Of a stretch of DNA of 64,000 nucleotides, positions 10,834 through 21,627 are shown one piece after another. Numbering within the stretch: the first letter of the stretch is position 1; every line of letters starts with the position of its first letter. This stretch comes from Aldrovandia affinis (lineage: Eukaryota; Chordata; Actinopteri; Notacanthiformes; Halosauridae): NCBI GenBank assembly GCA_029706075.1, contig JAINUG010000002.1, positions 2,368,960 to 2,432,959 on the forward strand. The letters are read 5' to 3'. A program made the position numbers and the translations under genes. Below the pieces are notes generated by a model that did no database searches, was not told where the DNA came from, and was given only the letters and a program-made list of their open reading frames with translations.

Positions 10834-13800
10834 TGCACACATACACACTCAGATACACACACACAAATACGCATGCACGCATACACATACACACACACAC
10901 ACACAGACACACACACATACACACACAAACACAAACACGCACATACACACACACTCAGATACACACACACAAACACAGACACACACTCACATACACACAC
11001 AGGCTACCTCTCTTTCTGTCTCTGGGGGGATGTTTGGTAATGATGTCACTTCTCACATACTAATTTATAATGCATAAACATAAAAGGTCTTCATTCGGTG
11101 ACTAACTACAGGACAGAAACCTGGTGGGCTTTTTTGCATACAAAAAAATATACAGTGCCCCGTACTGATTACTCACACCCTTGATAAATGTGGCAAAGAA
11201 GGCTGTATAAAATAAACAATACAGATAATTAGCTATATTATATGATCAAATTTCCCTCATATATATAAAATATGTGGAAAATTATATTCTTTTATAGGAA
11301 TACCTTTGTGCTGAGAAAAAGATTGAGCTATTTTTACATTTTTTAAAAAGTATTATTTTTTAATGTCTTAGTTATATATTTTTTCCCCAAAGAGATGTCA
11401 CAATTCTTCACAGCCCTAATAATTATTTTAAATAAAATCCAACAAAAATAAATCTGCAATAACATGCTACTTTTTAAAGCCTTGGGGAACTGTATTTCAG
11501 TCTTAGGGAACTGTGACCTCCCGTGGATTCCTGTTTCACTGGGGTAGAAAAATGAGCTCACAGGTAAAATCCATCACCATGGGGAAAGGCAAAGAACTCT
11601 CAGAAGAAACAAAAAAAGAGTTGTGGACCTTTACAAGTCAGGAGATGGTTACAAACAAATAACAAACTCAAGATACCACTTTCCATTATTAGGAAGTTTA
11701 AAACCACTGGAACAGTGGTAAACCTGCCTGCTATAGGTTGCAAGTGCATCTTGCCCCCATGCACAGTGAGGCAGATAGTTTGGGAGGCAAAACAAAATCC
11801 AAGGGCCACAGTTGGAGATCTACAAAACTTGATTTCATCTTAGAGACACAAAGTCTCCAAATCTACCATCAGGCACCATGCCAATAAGCTTTTTGGAAGG
11901 GTTGCCAGTTTGAGGACAATCAACAAAAATAAGTGTCTGTAATTTGTTAAACAGCATTGGAACTCTGATTGGAATTGGGTGTCATGGTCAGGGTGTTATG
12001 GTGGGTTTGACTGTCAAAAGAATGCTCAGGTTAGAAAGAACGTCATACCTACAGTGCAATATGGTGGTGGATCTTTGCTGGTGTTGCATCTCCTGATCCA
12101 GGGGTTCTTGTTAAGGTCAATGGAATCATGAACTCCAGCAAGTACCATTTTGGCCAAAAACCTGATTCCCTCGGCCAGGAAGCTGAAACTTGGTTGCAAA
12201 TGGATCTTTCGGCAAGACAATGATCCCAAGCATGCCATAGAATCAACTAAGAAATAGTTAACTGACCACAAAAGTACTATTTTGCAATCGCCATTTCAGA
12301 CACCATACATGAACCCAATCAAAGAGTTGTGGTTTGAATTGAAGAGAGCAGTTCACAGGTGCAGACTGAAGGACCTTGAACGATTCTATGTGGAGGAATG
12401 GTCAAAGATCCCCCCAATATGTTCACCAATCTTATAAAGCACAATAGAAGACAACTCAGTAATGGTGTCCTTACGAGGGGAGAATGCACAAAGTACTGAA
12501 AACAGGTGTGAATAATTGTGACACATACGTATATACAAAATAACAAAATATTTTTCTCTGACTAATTGTATTAGTATAAAATGACACAATTTCCCCATTT
12601 CTTTTAGCATACAATATAGCTAATTACCTGTATTGATTATTTAATACAGACTTTTCTGGTCATCTTCATCATGGGTGTGAATCATTTTGAAGATACCGTA
12701 CATATATATACAGTATTTTTGGGTTGCATTTGTATTGTTATATAATATGTTGTGGAGATGTAGCTATTGAGGGGAGGGTGCACAAAGTACTGAAAGTACT
12801 GTGGGCACTGGGAAATACTGGCTTACAGAACCAAACTTTCACTTGACACCGAAAGGTCACTCCTGTAAAACTGGTCGCTCCCAAAATGGATTTTTAGTCG
12901 TGTTAAATATTGATGATGATTCAGCAAAAAAAAGGTAGAGCTCTGCATCAGTCCACACACAAAGAACTCTCAGATCCATTCCCTATTTTGCGTTGTCTCT
13001 TTAAAAGAAGAGCTACCTCAAGTGATATTAACAAAGAAATAGAGGCATACTCTCAAGGAAGCACAATTAAGATTAAAGGACAAACTTCAAACCTCCGCTT
13101 TCACTGTTATCTTTCTGCCACTGACTGCCATTCAATCTTTGCTTTTAATGATAGCCAGAGAAAAGGACAGCTTCATCTGTGACCCATCTTTGGCTGGGCT
13201 GAAATGGTAAAAGCGTTATGGGTACAACACCCTGGTACTGTGTTTACCAGTGGTGATGGGTGAGTGAGGCTCCATGAACCCCAGAAATGGGTGAAGCCAT
13301 CATGTGTTACTACTGACTCACTGACAATCACAGTGTTTTGTTATGGCCGAAATTTTGATTGGATCCTGCAAATCAGAGACTGGTAGGCTGTGATAACTGA
13401 GGCCACTATGAAGCCTGTGCCCCATCACTATATGTTGGCTAATTGTCTCAGCAGGCTTTTTAATTGGATTTAGCTGTTCACTGAATACTCATCAGGACTT
13501 GACATCACATATGGAGGGGTATGTGTTGTTTGTCCTCTGTGAAAGAATTGCGAAAATCTCTATTCACTCAACAGCTCACTTAAACTTAATTAATCAGGAG
13601 CGGTCGGAATAGAATCCACCACAAGCCAGCATGCCCTCGGGACCAGGGCATGGGAAATGCGGGTTTACAGAACCAAACTTGTTCATTTGACACCGGAAGG
13701 TCACTCCTGTAGGGTGATATCACTAGGACACATCACCTCTTTGTGCACTGATAATAGGCCTACACAGTGAAAGAGATAGCAAACAGCATGCAGGTAGTAC

Positions 13801-15109
13801 TTCTACTGTCGTTAGAGCATTGCTCAATTAAGTGTTGATTAATTAGCCAGCATGCTATTGGGAGCCCAGCCTTGTTTAAAGCAGTAACGGCCAGTTTCTC
13901 CCACTTGCCAAATTTTGTTGAGAGACGCTCAATCAACCACATGGCATTCAATTAATTCATATTTAATAAATGCACTAATTTATACCAAGTTATGGAATCA
14001 TGGACATGCATTTTGCTTTATCATATTCGAGTACCCAGAAATGTTTTCTATCTTCAAAAAGCTTATGAGAATTGGCCATCGCAACGGTGATGCTTCTATT
14101 CAATTCTAATAAACCTCGACATAAATAAATAAAATACAAGTGCTGGCGGAGGTGAGGCTATATAGAGGTAATACATACAGGTTATGTACAGCGCTAATTG
14201 TTCAGGTCCAGCGGATCCGATTACGCACACCTTTTGTGGTGCCATGGCAATGTGTTTCATCTAGCCGACACATCGGCACAATTCCACACAGCTAATAGAT
14301 CATTCTGCGCTTAATCTGTGGACGAACAGTGGGCACAGTATAAACGATATCCACAGTGACTGGCTTCAGTGGCTGTCATGTGCCAGGTGGCAGGTCAAGT
14401 ATTTAGATCAAATCCTTGTATAATTGCATGTTTGTGATAACATAAACCGTTCCGAGATTTTTAAATCTCAGTTTAAATCTCATACTTAAATGTGTTCGTG
14501 TATTAAAAGACAGTACCACCCCGCCCCCAATCACCCCCCCACCCAATTCATGCATTCGTATACTTCGCGTTAAATAAGTGTAATACTTTCACTTACATAT
14601 TAAAGTACATATTGGAGAATGACATTGGATACTGAAATAAGACAGATCATCCAGTATTTTTAAAATATAACTAATATGACATGAACCTTGAAAACAGCCG
14701 ATTTAAAGCTGCATAGGATGGCTATTATATGAAACAAGGTATTGCTAGAAACACTCATTTTGTACCATTTGCTAAAAGTGGTATACTAACCAAAAAAACT
14801 GTTGCTGAAACCATCCCAGACGCATGTTGCCGAATTCCAAACCCAGCCTCCTTTTATGCATGAAACAAAGGTAAAGTTAATTCCGAACAAGGACACCAGC
14901 AAGTCGCTTATACTTATGTTGACCAGTAGCAAATTAGTGGGCGTCTGGAGTCTCTTAAATTTGTAGTAGAGCACAATGACAAGGATGTTGTTGCAGAAAC
15001 CAAAGACTCCAATCGTTCCGATGGTGAAGGCAAGAAGTTTGTAAGTGCCAGCGCCGAAAAGGTAGTCATCTGGTTCTGCCTCGGTCCCAGTTTCATTCGT
15101 CGGATTCAT
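7152..15109 (-). CDS. opn3: Encephalopsin (opsin 3), four coding exons
   Basis: Seven-transmembrane retinal-binding opsin of the encephalopsin group, a light- or ligand-responsive GPCR of the plasma membrane expressed in brain and many tissues. Coding exons on the minus strand: 15109-14791, 9813-9494, 8175-7924, 7418-7152; introns are phase 1, 0 and 0 with GT..AG ends. They give 385 codons, close to the roughly 400 of mammals. Seen: N-glycosylation site NET (residue 5), D69 in TM2, disulfide pair C96-C170, ERY at 120-122, E164 at the rhodopsin Glu181 position, D99 at the Glu113 position, retinal lysine K281, NPVIY 287-291, cysteines after TM7, and the conserved C-terminus IRPIVMSQ...VIQVRPL that separates OPN3 from TMT opsins. 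An in-frame stop at 15248-15250 and no ATG between it and 15109 support this start, which has G at -3. No lesion seen; probably functional. Confidence 0.96.
7419..7923 (-). other. OPN3 intron 3
   Basis: 505 bases, GT..AG. No transposon recognised. Confidence 0.85.
7924..8175 (-). CDS. opn3: OPN3 coding exon 3
   Basis: 84 codons, phase 0 at both ends: cytoplasmic loop 3 ([14 protein letters not shown]), TM6 with CWTPY, and TM7 with the retinal-attachment lysine K281 and NPVIY. Acceptor CCACAG|CTT, donor AAG|GTCAGT. Confidence 0.96.
8404..8651 (-). mobile_element. Degenerate SINE with B box, in OPN3 intron 2
   Basis: Minus strand: B box GGTTCGAATCC (8583-8593 region) near the right end, and a decayed L2-type tail (the complement of 'tatccagagtgactcac') near the left end. 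Same layout as the better copies at 33270-33489 and 34394-34614. Confidence 0.55.
9318..9344. repeat. (TG)n microsatellite in OPN3 intron 2
   Basis: About 12 TG units, slightly imperfect. Confidence 0.9.
9494..9813 (-). CDS. opn3: OPN3 coding exon 2
   Basis: Completes Gly107 and runs to Met213: rest of TM3 with ERY, TM4, extracellular loop 2 with C170, and TM5. Acceptor AATGCAG|GC, donor ATG|GTGAGG. The acceptor has a poor pyrimidine tract. Confidence 0.95.
9852..9975. repeat. Imperfect ACT/CCA trinucleotide repeat
   Basis: Interrupted actactact, ccactacca and similar triplets, about 40 bases from the exon 2 acceptor. On the coding strand this is AGT/TGG-rich, not pyrimidine-rich. Confidence 0.8.
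10778..11001. repeat. Long compound (AC)n microsatellite
   Basis: AC runs interrupted by at, aa and gc steps over more than 200 bases. Open frames here are low-complexity translations, not genes. Confidence 0.95.
11151..12700 (+). mobile_element. Full-length inactive Tc1 element (family 1) in OPN3 intron 1
   Basis: Flanked by TA at 11151-11152 and 12699-12700. Left end CAGTGCCCCGTACTG...CTCACACCC; right end, read in reverse, CGGTATCTTC...TTCACACCC. A length of 1.55 kb is normal for Tc1. Between the ends lie multiply broken pieces of Tc1 transposase. Confidence 0.85.
11575..12450 (+). pseudogene. Tc1-type transposase remnant
   Basis: Cut-and-paste DDE transposase of the element at 11151-12700. 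The helix-turn-helix part begins near 11580 ([15 protein letters not shown], then LYKSGDG). The second catalytic aspartate lies in QDNDPKHA at 12213-12236. The third catalytic position, normally Glu in NPIEN, reads NPIKE near 12315-12330, so the acid is displaced or lost. Frame changes and stops occur throughout. Non-functional. Confidence 0.8.
12810..12867. repeat. Dispersed 60-bp motif, copy 1
   Basis: gggaaatactggcttacag...ggtcactcctgta; resembles 13652-13711 at most positions. Probably part of an unrecognised interspersed repeat. Confidence 0.6.
13652..13711. repeat. Dispersed 60-bp motif, copy 2
   Basis: gggaaatgcgggtttacag...ggtcactcctgta; partner of 12810-12867, 840 bases away in the same orientation. 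Confidence 0.6.
14791..15109 (-). CDS. opn3: OPN3 coding exon 1
   Basis: Encodes residues 1-106 plus the first base of codon 107: extracellular N-terminus, TM1 (about 24-48), TM2 (about 60-84) and the start of TM3 with C96. The donor is G|GTTAGT. The upstream frame stays open to a TTG at 15211, but that codon is not an ATG, so translation starting there is unlikely. Confidence 0.95.
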
Positions 15110-15960
15110 TGCGCGAAAAACTCCGTCTCCTGCATCGTGCCGTATTCGTTCATCATAGTTACTGGCATAGTGGCAGCACGAGTAACCGTGATCTACTTCG
15201 TCGGTCTTCAATTTCTGCTGTCGTTGTAATCCGATTAACCCGTCCGTCTATGGTGGAGAGAAATTAGGACATTTTCACGGAGAAAGGGTGAGGGGTTTAG
15301 TGTGTCAGTGCTATTAAATTCTTCGCGTCGCCATCACGTGTCACATGAAGTTAATGACGATCGGCATATCTATGGCAGAAAGTAGTGATATTTAAATACA
15401 AAATGTGTATCTGCCAGCGCTGCGTTGATACATTATCGAATGAATTTAACACATACTCTTAATCAGTTTTAATGCTTTAATTTTAAACAAATAATGTTTT
15501 TATTTGATTTGTCCTCCAAATATAACCAATGCCACAATATCTGTGGCGCAGTTTGATAATCAAAACTAAGATAAGTAAATACATTAATAACTAATTTAAT
15601 AGAAATTCATGAGCTGTAACCCTACCCCTACACACAAACCTACTCTCGTCCGCGGATGTTGTACGGGGAGGGGATTTCAATGTCACAGATGTCAAATGAC
15701 CCACGGCTATAGTGAGTTACGGTTTTAATATCCTACCGCTCGAGAATAAATAAACGTTAGATTTAAAGTTTGTTAACGAGAAACCAGGTAAATTAAGCAG
15801 ATCAGCTGGAGCAGAACCATCTGAAGAAGCGTATTTTAGCCTTTATGGGTTTAATTTGTGCACATTGATGGCTTCGCAAAGTGTTGTTGTTACTTCTCTT
15901 TTCAGTAAGAACACAATTCAAATACAGTATAGCCAGTATACCCCCCCCCTCTACCCCTTG
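15110..15960. other. OPN3 5' UTR and proximal upstream region
   Basis: No TATA box was placed with confidence. 15110-15360 has more CpG than its surroundings but is not a clear island. It contains a canonical E-box at 15335-15340. Confidence 0.45.
15335..15340. promoter_or_regulatory. CACGTG E-box upstream of OPN3
   Basis: Perfect palindromic E-box 226 bases upstream of the start codon, of the type bound by CLOCK/BMAL1, USF or MITF. Six-base matches are common by chance; function is inference. Confidence 0.3.
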
Positions 15961-15968
15961 TGTGTTTG

Positions 15969-16005
15969 AGGGAGAGAGAGAGATTGTGTGTGTGTGAGAG
16001 AAAGT

Positions 16006-16044
<39 letters not shown>

Positions 16045-16045
16045 C
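15969..16045. repeat. (GA)n/(TG)n compound microsatellite
   Basis: Alternating purine GA runs and TG runs about 0.9 kb upstream of OPN3. Confidence 0.9.
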
Positions 16046-16929
16046 CCCTTCCCACTGGACGCAACTGCTTTTGGATGCAATAATTCAAATAACTAATAAC
16101 TTTTTGTTGTTGTAGACTGGAAGTTGAATTCAAATAACTAATAACTTTTTGTATACCACAGTGGCAAAGGGAATAATATATAGTGTTGATAATGGGTGAA
16201 ACAGTAAACAGACAGTTCCAGCTCACTGTTTGGCCAATACTAGTATCAACAAATAAATATTACTTTCATAGCGTGTTGCCGACTAATATTTTAACTGGGA
16301 AACTTTTTTGGACTAGAGTTGTTTTTATCAACGTAGGCTAAAATAAATATTTAAAAAACATTAAACACAACCTTTATGTTAAGTTAACTATTACGTTTTA
16401 AAAATAGACTACGAAGCCAAAGTATGGCAACAGCCATACCCAATTTACAACCATGGAATACAGTGGTGCAGTAAGCTCATTCAATAATCGATACCCTTCT
16501 GAGGCACTCATAAACATTATTTTGTATTATTATGGGGAAAGTAACAGTACGTAACAGAAAATAAACATGTGTCTTAAGCGTATTAAACATACACTTTAAT
16601 AATAACGTTAAAGTGTTTGTTTCAAAACCACGGTAGCTGGCTCATTACTGCATAGTACTTGACCTCTCCCCTCTGCCTGCCCAGCAGTCCACCAGACCCC
16701 AAACACTGGTTTGAAATGATGGGATTTGTTTCGTTGGCATAAATTTTTGTTGCAATCACTTTGGTCCTGAAGGGTTTCATCAACTTTTCATGCAGATGAC
16801 AATGTTGTGTTGTGGGCTTCTAACCTAACAGCAGTTACCCATTGATTATTGTGCACGATTTTTCATTGTTAGCTAAAATATTAATTTAAACATGAAAAAA
16901 ACAGACCTGTTTCCTCTGTCCAAAAATCA
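16046..16929. other. No gene seen
   Basis: AT-rich. A short direct repeat, caaataactaataactttttgt, occurs at about 16087 and 16132 (45-base period). Confidence 0.5.
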
Positions 16930-17430
16930 AAGCAAGCACTACCTTCAAGTCCAAATATTTTCGGACAATTAATTAAAAAAATTTTCCAGGGCCATGGTAC
17001 AGTAGCATATGTCCGATGCTTGGAAAACAGCTGCTAAGTCAAATGGTTTGGGAAGCAAACTCCAGATGCTTATTTCGTTTGAATGCCCTCAATAGACTTT
17101 TTTTCTGGCAGCCCTTCCAAAATGCCTATTGGCATGAAGATGGCTCCTGATGTCAGATTTGGAGACTGTGTCCCCAAGATGTAAGCAAGTTTTTTATATC
17201 TCCAACTGTGGCCCTTGTATTCGTCTTCGCTTACCAAACCATCTGCCTCAATGTGTGTGGTGGGAAGATGCCCTCATGCATGTTCTGTATGGAGGAATGG
17301 TCAAAGATCCCCCCCAAATATGTTATTTTTTAGCATACAATATGGCTCATTATACCCATACAGTTTAATTTATACAGCCTTCATTGCTCATCTTTATCAA
17401 GGGGGTGAATATATTTGGAGGGTACCGTAG
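16930..17430. mobile_element. Rearranged Tc1 fossil (family 1-like)
   Basis: About 17000-17285 is the reverse complement of the N-terminal to central transposase region of the copy in OPN3 intron 1 (for example 17155-17215 matches 11800-11866 inverted). 17286-17430 matches that copy's 3' end in the forward direction (gtatggaggaatggtcaaag, then agcatacaatat, then the TIR-like gggtgaatatatttgg). An internal inversion plus deletion is the simplest reading. Confidence 0.7.
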
Positions 17431-18983
17431 CTTGTAACTTATGAAAAACATTAGAACTTATGAAAGAACTACTTCAGGAACATTTTTGAGGATGCTACCT
17501 CTTGAATTGGTTTTGCCTTCAGGAAACTGTTGGTTGTTTGGTCAATTTCGAGTATGCGCTGCACTAACCTACTTTCTTTGTTTCCCCCACAAGTTGTCAC
17601 AAAACTATTTTTTTGGATGGATGCAGATCATCAATCAGCAGCTTGCCAGAAAAGACTGCAGTTTGGTACTGTATGTGAGTTGCCCTCCAGATGGCTCCTT
17701 GCACCACAGGATCATGTGACTGAATGAATCCCAGGGGAGATGGGATCAGAATCAGCTTTTCCAGCAAAAAAAAAATTGCACCTCAGCACTATGTAGACAG
17801 AATGTATATAATAAAAAAATAACAGAACAGAACATTACCACGTCGAGTTGTTTAAAAGTACAAAAAGTTTCCATTTCAATCTCACACTTCCAGTGACACA
17901 TATAAATTATATAACTTGTTTTACTGCTGGAAATGCCTAAACATAACTGCAGTTTTGCACCGCAGGCTTAGATCCCAGAACCCTCTGGTGTAGAATCTGG
18001 CGCTACAAAGCACCGCTTATAGTCCGCTCCCTGCTCCTAGAGCGCGGCCCACATGTGACCGTTGCCCGCGGTGCCTTCTCCTCTGTGAGTTAGTGATCTC
18101 TCTCAGCTGCTGATTTATTTTGTTGATATGTGCGGTTAAGTCGACAACCCCCAAAACAGGGCAACGCTCATGCATGCTCCAGTGTTGGCCTCTGGAAGTA
18201 GGTCAGACCCCCATCAGGGCCGTTCCTCGTTCCTCTTAAAGGGAGACACACAGCTCGGATCTGGGCACGCCGTTGAGTGGACTCCGCTGAATGAAATCTA
18301 ATCATGCAGCATTTGTGTATGAATGATTTTTCTTCTGTCTGCATATGGCTACTGTGGCCCAGTTAATAATAGATGCTACACAAAGGGTTGAGAGAGAAAC
18401 TTAATCCCCTGCCCACTTACCTACCACCACGACCGGGGATAGAAGCAGACTCTGCATATAGATTAAAAATATTTCATTATTTATGTTTTTTTTTTACCGT
18501 GAATGTCAAATTGAAAGCTAGAGAGAGAGAGAGAGAGAGAAATTGCATGCATGCACAAGGAATAATAATCATAATAGTAATGTAAATATAATCACTATAT
18601 GATAACATTTCTATTTTGAGATTTAAAAAACTGCGCAGCCTGGACGATTGCAGTTTTCAAGGGTACAGTGACTGTGAAATGGACACTCCCTCCGAACAGC
18701 CAGACTGTGGCCCAACGACCTTTTTTGTTGTTGACAAGACACAGGGACAAAAGGGTATCCCCTATAATAAATTCGACATACAATTACATTTGTCCTAATT
18801 TATTAACTATTAAACCAATAAATACGCATGGGATAAACAGGCAGCAAGTGTGGCTCTCATAAATAGAGTTGATGATAGGTTTCTAGGTTTTGCATGCCTG
18901 TTTTTTAAGAAAACTGTAGCAGTATCGGCATAGTGTTTTTGAACTATGTTAACAGTAAAATGATAAAACTGTACAGATATTAT
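17431..18983. other. No gene seen
   Basis: 17950-18290 is noticeably richer in GC than its flanks and could be a conserved non-coding element or an unrecognised exon; no domain seen. A (GA)n run lies at 18521-18541. Confidence 0.45.
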
Positions 18984-18996
18984 GCGTCTCACATTT

Positions 18997-19365
18997 CCAT
19001 CCATCCATCCATCCATTATCTAAGCTGCTTATTCCTGGTCAGGGTCGCGGGGGGGAGGGCTGGAGCCTATCCCAGCATGCGTTGCGGGCGAGAGGCAGGA
19101 ATACACCCTGGACAGGTCGCCAATCCATCGCAGGGCACACACACCATTCACTCACACACTCATACCTATGGGCAATTTAGACTCTCCAATTAGCCTAACG
19201 TGCATGTCTTTGGACTGTGGGAGGAAACCGGAGTACCCGGAGGAAACCCACGCGGACACGGGGAGAACATGCAAACTCCGCACAGAAAGGCCCCCGGCCT
19301 GGATTCGAACCCGAGACCTTCTTGCTGTGAGGCGACAGCGCTATCCACTGCACCACCGTGCCGCC
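18997..19365 (-). mobile_element. tRNA-derived SINE with (ATGG)n tail, second copy
   Basis: Same family and orientation as 431-790: A box TGGTGCAGTGG, B box GGTTCGAATCC, tail ATGGATGG. Perfect 13-bp target duplication gcgtctcacattt at 18984-18996 and 19366-19378. It differs from the first copy at few positions, which suggests recent activity of the family. Confidence 0.93.
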
Positions 19366-19378
19366 GCGTCTCACATTT

Positions 19379-20202
19379 CACAATGTAAATTGTAATTGTG
19401 CAAAAAACAGCTTCTTAAAATATCAAATGCACTTTTTATATTATGGATCGCATATTTGAATGAGTCGCTTTCCCGCTATGGTACGTGATATACATGTTTA
19501 TTGCAGGAATGTCCTTGGCCCACTACAGGCTGATCCACAAACCCAGAGAAGAGCGTGACCATGCATACTAGAATGAACACAAAGAGGTCAATATACAAAC
19601 CTATTTGAATTACACCGAAAGCACAAAAGAAGCTTTAAACCGGTAATGCAACCTTCCATTTGTGCTTGCAACTCTGAATCTAGAACATCACCTAATGTTT
19701 TTAAGGTTTTGAGAGTTTTGAGAGCCAAAACGTCCCCAAAAAACTAATGGAATAAAGTCACTCCTTGATCCTACAGCAATTCTTTTTACTGATATTGTCT
19801 AAAAAGTAGTAAAGATGCCTGTTGGAAAATGTAAACCAACAAAAAATAAGAATTTCCTAGAATCCATGTTCTGCGTTTATCAGCAATCAACCTAATTTTC
19901 CTCTCTAATTCACACACGTCCAGAAGGTTGTTGTGTCTCTTCCCTGTCCCTTGCTTTATGACCAGAGGGTTACTGATCCCAGCTGAGTATTTGCTGTTGG
20001 GCCCTTAGGCCAGAGATACTTCACTTGAATTGTTATAGTAAAACTATATCTCCAAGGAATCGGTTAAATCTAAACAGCCTGTTAGGCACCAGTTACTATG
20101 CAACATGCTGAAGGGGGTCTCAGGATCACTAAAACATCCTTATAGGATTACACTTTTTTTTAAATGAATTGACACGTAACCATGAAAACATAATTAGTGA
20201 AC
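19379..20202. other. No gene seen
   Basis: AT-rich unique sequence; nothing recognised. Confidence 0.45.
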
Positions 20203-20207
20203 TAAAA

Positions 20208-20832
20208 TGTCACATTCCCTTTGTTCCTGTCTCGTTTTTCCTTTGTCTTGTGTCTTCCCTCGTGATTGTTTGTGTTAATTGTTTTATTATTTTCTATGAT
20301 CAATTATCACTCTTTGTTACTCCTCATCCTGCTCACCTGCTGCTAATCCCGTCATCAGTTCCTGCACACCAGCCTCCCATCTAGATCATCAGCCCTGCAG
20401 TATATCTACCCCGGTTTTCCAGTCATTCATTGTCAGATCATTGTTCTCTCTCTCTCACCGGTAGAACGTGACCCTAGAAATCCTTGACTATACTCTGAGT
20501 TTTTGCGATTCTTTGTGTTTCTTGTTCTTTTATGTTAACCCTTGTTCCTGTTGTCTCCCTCCGTGTTCAGGTTCATTCCTCGTCTGTCTGCCAGCTTTGT
20601 TCGTCCTGCCAGCCCTGCCTGCCTGCACGCTTAACTTGCCCTCCGATTCCCTCAGCCTGCCTGCACATTCATCTCGTCCACTCCTCCTGTGCATCCCTTC
20701 CGTTTTCCAGCTCCCGTCACCAGTCCTCCTCATCGTTTCCACCACCTCTGTTATAATCATTAAATTATCATTATTTTGTTCTAAACCTTTTGTCTGTGTC
20801 TGCGTTTGGGTTTGTTCCTGTTCATCACAACA
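20208..20832 (+). mobile_element. Solo LTR (probable Ty3/gypsy)
   Basis: 625 bases beginning TGTCACATTCCC and ending CATCACAACA, that is TG...CA, flanked by a perfect 5-bp duplication TAAAA at 20203-20207 and 20833-20837. C/T-rich body with 'tctgcgtttgggtttg' near the end, as in fish gypsy LTRs. No internal region remains, so it is the product of LTR-LTR recombination. Open frames within it are not genes. Confidence 0.75.
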
Positions 20833-21175
20833 TAAAACAATTGTTCTGCAGGAGAAATAGCTGTTGTTTGAGAAAATATGTTTGTGGAAAAGATGCAACA
20901 GTCCTTCATAGGGTTTTTAATCACTCTGTGAGCGTGATAGCTCCCTGACTCCTTTGCTTTCCCCTTCTCTTTCATCCCCTTGCTTTCACCCCTCCTTCTC
21001 CTTCTCTCTCTCTTTATTCAAAGGGATGGGGTGAAGTTTCAAACCTCCCCTGTTCTCCAGCTTTTTAAAAACGGATGTAACGCAAGCTGACAGACCAGAA
21101 ACATGGAGGCAGCAGCTGACCAAACCAACGGTTGAGGAACTCTGGGCTCCGCACTGTGTGTTTTGTGCATGTGTT

Positions 21176-21487
21176 TATGCCTGTGTGTGTTTGTGTTTGC
21201 CACTATGTGTGCACGTGTGTATGCTGCCGTTATTGTGTGTGTGTGTGTGTATGTGTCTCTGAGCCTGAGTGTGGTTGAGTGTAGATATGTGTTTGTATGT
21301 GTCTGTGAGCCTGAGTGCGTTTGAATGTACGTATGTGTTTGTGTGTCAGTGTATATGCGTCAGCCCGTGCATGTCAATGTCTTTGTGTGTGAGTGCCACT
21401 GTGTGTGTGTGTGTGTGTGAGAGAGTGCCATTGTGTCCATGTGTGTCCATGTGTGTCCATGTGTGTGTGTCTGATTGTGTGTGAGTG

Positions 21488-21552
<65 letters not shown>

Positions 21553-21627
21553 AAGAGGGTCTGTACAGGTGTGTGTGTATGTGTGGAAGAGGGTATGTAG
21601 AGGTGTGTGTGTGTGTGTTCAGAAACA
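21176..21627. repeat. Long (GT)n-rich microsatellite block
   Basis: Imperfect GT repeats over 450 bases, with a perfect run of about 30 GT units at 21491-21550. Includes tandem 'gtgtccat' repeats near 21434. Confidence 0.95.

Larger units (their letters stand above)
9814..14790 (-). other. OPN3 intron 1
   Basis: 4977 bases, GT..AG, phase 1. From the exon 2 side it holds an imperfect trinucleotide repeat (9852-9975), a possible SINE tail near 10235-10280, a long CA microsatellite (10778-11001), a complete dead Tc1 element (11151-12700), and two copies of a 60-bp dispersed motif (12810, 13652). 13712-14785 shows nothing recognisable. Confidence 0.85.

Noticed and set aside
10643..11063. Cys/Val-rich and His/Thr-rich proteins
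   Set aside because: They are translations of the CA/TG microsatellite in both directions.
15110..15211. N-terminal extension of OPN3 beginning at 15211
   Set aside because: The codon at 15211-15209 is TTG, there is no ATG upstream before an in-frame stop at 15248-15250, and the extension does not resemble other OPN3 N-termini.
20468..20898. Protein-coding gene in the 130-codon and 122-codon frames
   Set aside because: They lie inside a solo LTR defined by TG...CA ends and a 5-bp duplication; the amino acid composition reflects the C/T-rich LTR.
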